Source: a virus. Taken from it: a DNA stretch of 24,313 nt. The translations under genes and the position numbers were made by a program. Shown piece by piece: positions 14,501-21,700 of the stretch. The stretch covers positions 1 to 24,313 of the IMG/VR virus record IMGVR_UViG_3300010885_010166; one strand, written 5' to 3'. Under the pieces are notes generated by a model. The model ran no database searches and was not told the origin of the DNA. It saw only the letters and a list, made by a program, of their open reading frames with translations. The stretch's first letter is position 1. Each line of letters opens with the position of its first letter.

Positions 14501-15932
14501 TTTCAACATATCCGTTACCTGATCCAATATTAATTGTAGTTCCAGATCCTGCAAAATTAATAGTAGTAGCGGTAGTATTAATTAAATTAAATGTTCCAGA
14601 ATTATTAGTATTAATATTACTACCATTAACAGAAATGTTGCCAAATAAAACAGCATCGTTACCTAAATATAAATTTTTACCAATAGCAACACCACCGGAT
14701 ATTTGTAATGCACCTGTTACAGTACTCGATGCATCGGTAGTTCCTGTAAATATAGCATTAACTGTTCTTAAGGTATTGTTAGTATAATCATATCTAAAAT
14801 CGTATTCAAACTCTGTTTTTCCATACCCTGTTTGGTAAGGAATCTGCATATCTGCACCAGCATTTATATTTGTAGCAGTATTTGAATACTCAACTGGAAC
14901 GGTAGCTAACGGGTACCATACTGGAATATTACCATCTGATGATAATACTTGTCCACTTCCTCCAATTGGAAGAGTTGTTGAAACGCCTGGAGCACTTTGA
15001 TATATTATAGAACCAGTAGTACCTGCTATAATATTAGATGCCGTTGACGCAATTCCTTGTAAATATCCAGTAAATGTTGATGCACTGACTATTCCAACTA
15101 CAAATAAATCTTTACTAATACCCACACCACCAATAACTTGTAATGCTCCAGACTGAGCGCTAACTGCTGTATCTGTTCCAGTTAATATTATATTACCAGT
15201 TTTAAATGTTCCGTAAGTAGTGGCTGTAAAAGTTCCAGTAGTAGATTCTGCACCAGTATCATACCATTCTAAATATTTTGTACTGTTGTTTAATACCAAT
15301 GCTCCTCGTTGATTAGAGCTATTTGAATAATAATTAAAACGTAAACCGATATCTTTCCCGTCATCAAATGTCCATGTGGAGGTATTGTTGGGTACATGTA
15401 ATTCTAATAAATTATCAGTATAAACAGTATTAGTGCTATAAACATTTGTAGTAGCACCAGTAAAAATTACATCGCCTTGAAATAATGTTTGCCCGGATAC
15501 AACTAAAGATTTTGCAATACCAACACCGCCGGCTACATATAGTGAATTGTTTACAATACTACCTGTGCTAGCATTTGTTCCATTTATTACAATATTACTA
15601 CCAATATATACACCACCGCCAACTTTAAGTGTTCCTACTCCTCCTATAGTTGCTGTGGTTAAATCAAGTAATATTAATGATGTAGCAGTAGTGGCTCTTA
15701 GTTTAATACTTCCAAGAACTGATAAATCTCCAGATATAGTTGCATCTCTGGTTGTGATTAAATTCCCGCCAATAGTAGCGGTAGTTCCTACAATCAAATT
15801 TTTAGCAATAGCTGCACCGCTGTTAACTTGAAGAGCTGTAGTTTGTCCTGTTGAACTTGTAACCGTTCCGGTACCTTGGATAATTAGTCCACTTCTGGTT
15901 ACAAAATCTTCTGTGATTACTGCTATTGCCAT
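11535..15932 (-). CDS. Large repeat-built tail fibre-like structural protein (1465 aa)
   Basis: A 1465-aa, Gly/Thr/Ser/Asn-rich virion fibre protein built from interleaved repeats. (a) About 13 copies of a unit like STTTGALRVSGGVGIGGNLY followed by IGG. (b) Four copies of FNLINTTATTVNFAGSGTxI plus NIG, within roughly 12360-14600. (c) About six copies of ATNIxxGxxGxLxYQ...TTLPIGGSGQVLSSDG. (d) Two copies of a DKGI-type module (near 15290-15440 and 12080-12250), the second with GIAFKWYDGGAKTGFFGYKD. No enzymatic domain is recognised. The composition fits an elongated trimeric beta fibre, and this repeat style is frequent in marine T4-like phages. The ATG at 15932 is preceded by AAAGGAATGAAAAA, a plausible ribosome site. 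It is flanked closely by fibre genes on the same strand, with a 16-nt gap upstream. Receptor binding or fibre-shaft function is inferred from context. Confidence 0.8.
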   Translation of the reverse strand: MAIAVITEDFVTRSGLIIQGTGTVTSSTGQTTALQVNSGAAIAKNLIVGTTATIGGNLITTRDATISGDLSVLGSIKLRATTATSLILLDLTTATIGGVGTLKVGGGVYIGSNIVINGTNASTGSIVNNSLYVAGGVGIAKSLVVSGQTLFQGDVIFTGATTNVYSTNTVYTDNLLELHVPNNTSTWTFDDGKDIGLRFNYYSNSSNQRGALVLNNSTKYLEWYDTGAESTTGTFTATTYGTFKTGNIILTGTDTAVSAQSGALQVIGGVGISKDLFVVGIVSASTFTGYLQGIASTASNIIAGTTGSIIYQSAPGVSTTLPIGGSGQVLSSDGNIPVWYPLATVPVEYSNTATNINAGADMQIPYQTGYGKTEFEYDFRYDYTNNTLRTVNAIFTGTTDASSTVTGALQISGGVAIGKNLYLGNDAVLFGNISVNGSNINTNNSGTFNLINTTATTINFAGSGTTINIGSGNGYVEIKNRTTITNTASSISTSSGALQVAGGVGIGKDLYVGGEIKVGGNIIPTSNFVSLGSLASPFADIFLGSNSLYVDTIKFSSTLTDLKIESSLGAVTLTAGSGIFTNTTNASSTITGVIQVAGGVGIGKDLYVGGNEVILGDIEVRGGDFTTDKATFNLINTTATTVNFAGSGTVINIGSDTGYISIKSVGSASNTTTGALRVAGGVGIGGNLYIGGDFATDNTTFNLINTTATTVNFAGDGTAITIGNNNGFTLIRNQTTITSNVISTSTTTGALIVSGGVGIGGDVYIGGKGYINNSEIVHTGNIGSFGVAAIRAGTDTAVNTSSGIVTIWNTSTFQTITNRGSTTTNVINITNTGSAVSTTTGALRVSGGVGIGGALFVNGISTFTNIVHFTSTTSSANTTTGALRVSGGIGVGGNIFVGGNIFVGGIVTATSFVGSLTGVVTTATNIGNGGPGQLIYQSSTGTTGFVSTGTVGQILVSRGTDAAIFVDTSTFTVGYANDIVGGSTGTLLYQIAPNTTDFITTGSLYVGSAVTATNIVGGASGSLLYQTAVGATTTLPIGTGGFLLTSDGSNPAWVGLGSLSAGTATNVSVTNEISSATVHYITFLNTTTGAAGVKTSGPSGLTYIPSTGYTGFGISTPTVNVDIGGAVRISGATSITNNTGASSTTTGALIVVGGVGIGGNLYIGGNNIETDENTINLLNSVATVINFAGAGTTINIGASTGTTTINNNLTVGGNLIVRGTRTIVDSTVTNITDPIITLGGATDDAPYTIDTNQDKGIAFKWYDGGAKTGFFGYKDSLGFFTFIPEAGISEDVVSGTKGAVDVHLAGGASNSIIYQSAPNTTAFLSPATTSGWVLASTGVSSAPSWIKVATEGATTATNIGGGTIGQIPFQTGTGLTSFFGPGTAGNLLVSAGTALTGPVFQNTLTLAGTTTSISTTTGALQVRGGIGVGGNIYVGNRIGWTSATNISAVYQYYNTATNSLDTVFG
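12360..12415 (-). repeat. Copy of NFAG cassette in fibre gene
   Basis: Encodes INLLNSVATVINFAGAGTTI, the most divergent of four copies of this cassette in the 1465-aa fibre gene. The others lie near 13789-13849, 13996-14056 and 14545-14600. Confidence 0.6.
13219..13254 (-). repeat. Exact 18-bp tandem duplication in fibre gene
   Basis: Two identical 18-bp units (plus strand ccaccaacaaatatattg) lie head to tail and encode NIFVGGNIFVGG where other fibre repeats have a single copy. This looks like a recent in-frame slippage event. Confidence 0.85.
13789..13849 (-). repeat. 61-bp direct repeat, copy 1
   Basis: By eye matches 13996-14056 with three mismatches in 61 bases. Both encode the FNLINTTATTVNFAG cassette of the 1465-aa fibre. 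The similarity at DNA level indicates segmental duplication or gene conversion. Confidence 0.8.
13996..14056 (-). repeat. 61-bp direct repeat, copy 2
   Basis: Partner of 13789-13849, about 207 bp away in the same orientation and reading frame, so a recombination between them would remove or add 69 codons without a frameshift. Confidence 0.8.
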
Positions 15933-15948
15933 TTTTTCATTCCTTTAA

Positions 15949-16857
15949 TTAAGAAATCATCGCGGTTCTTAATACTTTAACATGTTTTACTGGCGATGAT
16001 GATGCCGCCTTAAAAGTTAAAGATATTAGTATATCGGTACCGGTAGATTCTCCTATTGCACCAAACGTTCCTAACTCTGCTCCAGTGGTCACATATCCAT
16101 ATTGTGTCATATATGGCGTTCCGTCATTTTTAGCAGTTAAAATTATTTCTACTGCCTGATAATTTAAATTAGGCTCTGTATTAGAATATCCTGTTCCTTC
16201 TGAAACTTGTATAAAATATTTTGATGATCTATATTGACTTAACAAATAAGAATCAATTGTATATTCACTAAGATCGTTTACATAAGTATCAGTTGAATCA
16301 AATACAGTATCAGCAATTTGTATACTTTCTGTATTTAATCGTCCTCCAATACCAACCCCACCTGTTACTACTAATGCACCGCTGAACACTGATGTTGAAG
16401 TTGTACCATTTGTAATTTGTATAATATTTGGAGTGGTTGCACCTCTACCTGTAACTGATTCTAATGTTGAAATATTATTAAATTGTATAGTAGGTAATCC
16501 TGAAACTGGATCAATTACATTTGATATATTAATATCAACGCCGCCGTCTGGTCCTGCGCTAAGATTAAAACTTGCTGTTGTTAATGCAGGAACGCCGTTG
16601 GTATAAAGTATACCACCTATATGTACATCTCCACCAATGCCAACACCACCTGTTACTGTCAATGCACCAGTGATGGTTGAAATAGAAACAGTACTACTTG
16701 TAATGGTTACATTTGGAGTTATTACACTTGTTGATGTAGTTTGTGATGTATATATTAACCAAGCACCCTGAGATGAGGACCATTGATAGGTTTTATTACT
16801 CCCGGAGGGAGAATATATATACCCGTTTGGTATGCCAGTTGGAAATCCTAATGCCAT
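15949..16857 (-). CDS. Tail fibre-like structural protein (302 aa)
   Basis: A 302-aa predicted virion fibre protein. Residues 1-40 (MALGFPTGIPNGYIYSPSGS, then YQWSSSQGAWL) form an N-terminal module of a type often found at the start of marine phage fibre proteins. Two fibre repeats follow: STITGALTVTGGVGIGGDV (about 60-78) and SVFSGALVVTGGVGIGGRL (about 156-174). The C-terminal part (about 195-302) is different: YTIDSYLLSQYRSSKYFIQV, then VEIILTAKNDGTPYMTQYGY and SSPVKHVKVLRTAMI. It resembles a terminal domain I recall from several marine phage structural proteins, containing the RSxKYxIQV motif; its function is unknown. The start at 16857 has a weak site (GAGAAAAATATT). Spacing is 16 nt to the next gene and 17 nt from the previous one, consistent with one operon. 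Confidence 0.78.
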   Translation of the reverse strand: MALGFPTGIPNGYIYSPSGSNKTYQWSSSQGAWLIYTSQTTSTSVITPNVTITSSTVSISTITGALTVTGGVGIGGDVHIGGILYTNGVPALTTASFNLSAGPDGGVDINISNVIDPVSGLPTIQFNNISTLESVTGRGATTPNIIQITNGTTSTSVFSGALVVTGGVGIGGRLNTESIQIADTVFDSTDTYVNDLSEYTIDSYLLSQYRSSKYFIQVSEGTGYSNTEPNLNYQAVEIILTAKNDGTPYMTQYGYVTTGAELGTFGAIGESTGTDILISLTFKAASSSPVKHVKVLRTAMIS

Positions 16858-16874
16858 AATATTTTTCTCATTTA

Positions 16875-18260
16875 TTAAATTGAACTAACCTGTAACCAAA
16901 TTTTATTAGCACCATCTACAATATATTGTAGATATGCATACGTATTTTGATTTATCCAAAAATCTCCAACTCGTGGATCAGTCGGTGTACTAGTACTTAC
17001 TGTTACTCTAGGAGTGTATAACAAATAATTTTCATCTGGATGACCTTCATTGCTATATACACTACCATCTGCTCCAATTCCACCTATAACTCGAAGAGAA
17101 CCTGTTTCCCTTGATGTAGAGTTTTCCCCTAATCCTACACTAAGTGTAGAATATATTTCACTAGTACCGGTTCCGTCATAATAAAATATACTACCAATAC
17201 CAATTTGATTATCAATTCCATCTAAAATTGTTTCTGCACCAATAGAAATTATACCATTAACACTGGTTAGATTATTTCCTACCTCGTTGCCTATAAAGAA
17301 ATTATTAGATCCAGTGGTTAAATCTTTTGCTGATCTATTACCAAGAATAAAATTGTTGCCACCGTCTATTAAGTTAAGAGCAGTCTCATGTCCAATAGAG
17401 ATATTATCATTACTGCTAACAACTCTACTTAATATTCCGCCGCTGCCATATGCAGTATATCCAGTACCATCAACGGTGGTTGATAAAAGAATATCCGTAT
17501 AAAGTGATAAATTACTTGTATCTATAGCATTAACATAATATTCATTACCATTTAATTCTGTCATTCCAGTAATATCAGCAATGGTAATAACGGACCCAGT
17601 ATTTAGATTATGATTTGCAACATGTATTACTACAGGATTTGCGTTAGTTGCATTAGTTATATTACCTACGTATATAGAATGAATAGTGCCCAAATTTTTC
17701 ATTGCACTATGGCCAATTGCAATACTATTAGAAATTTTAGTACCAGTGGAAAATATGTTTGATCCAATAGAAATAGTTTTATAGGCCTGGTCTATATTTT
17801 TTAATGTGTTATATCCAAATACTAAATTTTCTTGACCTCTATCTGGTGTTACAACTGTTTGTGCCGCACCTGTTACTACAATATTATTTTTCCCTTCATA
17901 CCCACGGCCAATAGTTATATCATTAACATGAATATCATCTTTCACCCATAAATTTCTACCAATTCCAACTCCTCCATTAACTACTAGTGTTCCGGTAGCG
18001 GTACTTGTTGATAGTGAGGTTGTTCCTGTAGAAAGTATAGTAATTGTTCCAGTACTTTGATTACTATACATTTTAGATTGATTAAATTCAATATTCCCCA
18101 AACTAGATGCATATGATGTTTGCAAAAATTTGTTGGTAATTATAGTAAAACCAGTAGTAGTAGAAGCACTTTCAGGCAACTGGGGTTGGGCATTTGATAC
18201 CTGAAGGAATTCCCCGCTGCCTCCACCTCTTAATCTTGATCCACTTAATAAATTAGCCAT
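16875..18260 (-). CDS. Tail fibre protein with adhesin head-like repeats and FCCH-like insert
   Basis: A 461-aa predicted fibre. The N terminus MANLLSGSRLRGGG resembles that of the collagen-like fibre (MAQLLSGTRIYGTG). A fibre repeat follows (STATGTLVVNGGVGIGRNL, about 86-104). Residues about 144-193 and 284-345 carry repeats like those in trimeric adhesin heads: ENLVFGYNTLKNI, SIAIGHSAMKNLG, ISIGHETALNLIDGGNNFIL and NNFFIGNEVGNNL. Between them, residues about 207-277 (NPVVIHVANHNLNTGSVITI, then MTELNGNEYYVNAID) resemble the FCCH-type domain annotated in ubiquitin-activating enzymes and also in many phage fibres. The C-terminal TPTDPRVGDFWINQNTYAYL with WLQVSSI is a common fibre ending. GAGAG precedes the ATG by 7 nt. 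The architecture suggests a surface-binding shaft or tip; receptor unknown. Confidence 0.78.
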   Translation of the reverse strand: MANLLSGSRLRGGGSGEFLQVSNAQPQLPESASTTTGFTIITNKFLQTSYASSLGNIEFNQSKMYSNQSTGTITILSTGTTSLSTSTATGTLVVNGGVGIGRNLWVKDDIHVNDITIGRGYEGKNNIVVTGAAQTVVTPDRGQENLVFGYNTLKNIDQAYKTISIGSNIFSTGTKISNSIAIGHSAMKNLGTIHSIYVGNITNATNANPVVIHVANHNLNTGSVITIADITGMTELNGNEYYVNAIDTSNLSLYTDILLSTTVDGTGYTAYGSGGILSRVVSSNDNISIGHETALNLIDGGNNFILGNRSAKDLTTGSNNFFIGNEVGNNLTSVNGIISIGAETILDGIDNQIGIGSIFYYDGTGTSEIYSTLSVGLGENSTSRETGSLRVIGGIGADGSVYSNEGHPDENYLLYTPRVTVSTSTPTDPRVGDFWINQNTYAYLQYIVDGANKIWLQVSSI

Positions 18261-18273
18261 ATTAATCTCTCTT

Positions 18274-18684
18274 TTATGTATTTGCCGTTTCTAAAACGCT
18301 CAATACTAATTGAAGTGTACCTGTACTGCTACCATATGCACGTATACTATCAAGTTGTTCTAAAATCAATTTACCAGTTAATACTGATGCAGAGTCTCCA
18401 GAGGGAATTGAAAAATTCTTCACTAATGGACTATCGGTATTTCCAGCTTGAGAACCGTTTCCTTGTGCGTCTGATAATATTGGTCTATTTCTATGATGCA
18501 TGAAACTACAATATTGTGTTTGTGTGCCAATATTTGCTACTTGGGCCATTAGAATAATTGAAGTTACTCCAATTGGTGCTGTATATACTGTAGAGGTACT
18601 AACTCCGTTATAATTAGAATACGTGATTGATCCTGTCAACACTGTTGTTTTTGTTTTAAATGTGTTTAATGGTATTAACGCCAT
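18274..18684 (-). CDS. Small virion structural protein (136 aa), unknown function
   Basis: Encodes 136 aa beginning MALIPLNTFKTKTTVLTGSI. The pattern VYTAPIGVTSIILMAQVANI, then FMHHRNR, LVKNFSIPSGDSASVLTGKL and LILEQLDSIRAYGSSTGTLQ to LVLSVLETAN matches a small protein repeatedly found among structural genes of marine T4-like phages, as far as I recall. The beta-rich composition and aligned hydrophobic strands suggest a compact beta-sandwich, possibly a fibre or baseplate decoration. There is no signal peptide or membrane helix. AAGGA precedes the ATG at a good distance (AAGGATAAATC). It lies 16 nt after the giant structural gene and 13 nt before the 461-aa fibre gene. The biochemical role is unknown. 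Confidence 0.75.
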   Translation of the reverse strand: MALIPLNTFKTKTTVLTGSITYSNYNGVSTSTVYTAPIGVTSIILMAQVANIGTQTQYCSFMHHRNRPILSDAQGNGSQAGNTDSPLVKNFSIPSGDSASVLTGKLILEQLDSIRAYGSSTGTLQLVLSVLETANT

Positions 18685-18700
18685 GATTTATCCTTTTATA

Positions 18701-21700
18701 TTATCCCATTCCGCCGCCTTCAATTGCTAGAATGAACGGAGTCATGTTAGCAAATAAAGATTTAGTAAATGTTCTACCGCTTAGAACACCTGTTGCCTGA
18801 CTAATTACCAATCCTGGACCAATTCGGAAATCGCCGTTCTGGTCCGTAGATGTAAAGAATACTTTACCGCTATCTAGTTGTACAACTTCTTTACCTTGTA
18901 CAGGATCTGCAACGCCTCGTTGCGGTAATGCTCCATAGTTGGTACCGGCACCAACATATTCAAATACATATCCCGAAGCACTGATATAACTACGTTGATA
19001 GAAGTTAACTGTGGCTCCATCTGGGAATAAATCTGTTCTGGTTACTCCTTCACCTAATTGAACAATATGGTGGGCACCATCTCTTGACCAATAACTTAAA
19101 CCAGTTAACACTGAGTTGTATCTGCCACCGGTTTCAATATCATATATTAATCTTTGTAAAATTATTTTTATATCTCTCTGACATTTAAACTCATCGTATT
19201 GAGTTGATAACGAAGGATTGTTTATTTTTACACGAGCATTAATCTCGTCGGCTAAAAATTCAATATTAGCCTTAATTAATGTAATTGCATCACCGCCGCC
19301 TTGAACAGTGGGTCCTGATTTAGTTCGTTGACTTAGTTTGATAACAGCTTCGGCAGCAGCTAATGTAAATGGTTGCCCAATACGGGTTGGATCAACAATA
19401 TTTTTTATTTCTTGGAATCGAAGATCAATAAATGTAGTTGCTAGACCGCCTCGTGCTACTAATGAAGCAGTAGTTTGATATGTAGGTACACCTTTATTAT
19501 TTCCACCAGGCCCAGATGTTTGTAATCGTGTAATCAATTGATTATTAACAACTTGATTAGTTAATGTATTTAAAAATGTCAATGCCTGAATGTGTGCAGA
19601 AACTTGATCAATTGTTCCACCTGTAGATGCTGTTGTTAGTATATTAATTCCTGATGGTTTAGGATTATTTCCAACAGTACTGCTTAAAACTGTATAGTAG
19701 GCATTTCCACAGAAATATAAATCAAAGTAATTATTATTATAACTGTTTAAAGTATTTAATGGATCAGATCCACCACTGGTCAATGCATAATTTAGTGTAA
19801 CACTTTGGTATCCAAGTGCAGTTACTACGGTTCCGGAGGCCGCATACAATATACCATTTGTTCCAGTTTGACTTGCATTTTGATCACGTATATATAAAGT
19901 ATTGCCAATGGCAATACCGGTTGTATCAATTCCTGTAATTGTAATACTACTGGTTGTTAATGTTCCTGTATTAGGAGCAGCATTTAAGAATCCAGGAAAT
20001 CCCTGATCATTAACATACGGAACTACATTACCTGTAAAATCTTTAAATGTTTCAGGTGGTACTGTTTCCATAACCAATGAAATATGTGGCCTGTCGTCTA
20101 AATCAGGTAAAAATATTCTTACTTGACCATTATTTGGCCAATATCCGTTTGGATAATATATATTAAGATCCGGATCATCTGGATATGCTTTATTTGGAGG
20201 ATTATAAACTGTTCCACTAAACTTACGTGATCCATACCCAGTTGATAATAAACAGATATCGCCAAAGTTAGCATTACTATTAACAATACTTGCAATACCG
20301 CCATTGTCAGTCTGAACACCAATAGAACAGAAAATTGTAAACACAGAAACTAACTGTGCGTATCCATCATTGGTAATATGAACTCCCCTACCACCTTGAT
20401 TAACTTGTGTAAACGCATCATAAACAAAAGATTGAATAGGACTTCGACTACTAATTACCGCACCGTCGACTAAACTACCTCCCATACTACCGATTGGATC
20501 AACTTTACGATTGTTCCAGGTAGATGCTCTGCCTGTATATTCTAAACTTAATGCTTCTACTTCTGAATCTCGCTTTGGATATATTGATGTTTCTCCAAAG
20601 TATAATGTAGAATTAGTACCAAACCCAATTGTTGGCGAACTTAATCCAATTAGATACTTATTTCCGCTGATCTGAGACACAGAAGTCACTGTCGGAGAAA
20701 TTTTTACATCAGATCCATTCAGTCCTGTTAATGCAAATAGACCACCTCCAGCGTATGATATTGGTGCATACAACGGACCTCTTTGAATTATATCAGTAAT
20801 AATACCAAAATTGCGAGTTACTGCCTGCTGCGGCATGTAGTCAGCACCATATTGGAAGAATGTATTAATTACCTGGACGGTTGTTGTTCCAGTTTGTGGA
20901 ATAACTGTGGTATTGGCAATAATCTTTAATGCTATATCTCTAGCATGATTGATAGCATTTGTTGTAGTAGTTTCTTGCCCTTGAACTTGATTATAACCAA
21001 AATTCCAATATGCCAATCCTGCGTCAACTGATTTTTTATTACCACCCAACAGTATATCTTGGCTAACAGCATCAACAATTAATCCAGTATCTCTGTAACA
21101 TAATTCTTCATCATATGAAAATTTACCAGGATTATAAGTTTGATCAATATAAGCAATTACTTCTTCAACAATGAATGCTTTGTTAGCCAACAAGTTTTTG
21201 TAAGCATTATTAATATTAGTATCAGCGCTCTTTGTAAGTGAAATAGAAGTACCAGGGCTGGCATTAGTAATGCTGGTTATAATGCTATTAATTTTAGTTA
21301 CTTTTGCATTTAATGTTATTGCTTCGGTAGCAGTAGCAGGAGTAAGAGATAAATTTTGTTTTACTCTTGCTTGTAATGCAGTTACTCTAATATTTTGTAT
21401 AATTTCTTGTGCTATTGTAGATAAATGTGTAAACGCATTAGTAGTTTGAACTATTTGTCCTTGTATTGAAGAACTTGCAGAATTTATGCCAAGGTAATAA
21501 ACACCTGCCTGAATACTTTGACGATTACCTCCGTGTAATAAATCAAAACATATACAATCAATTATTAATCCTATATCAGTTTTACATCTGTTTACATCAT
21601 AATTTGCTGATGAATATCCTAGCCCACCACTTGCAACAGAAGCTTGAATATACTCGTTTACTTCATTTTGTAAATAAGTTTTATTATTTTGTAACGATGT

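Noticed and set aside
13756-14787. 343-codon plus-strand open frame (proline- and valine-rich) opposite the 1465-aa fibre
   Set aside because: It mirrors Gly/Thr-rich repeats on the other strand, lacks a ribosome site and a recognisable domain.
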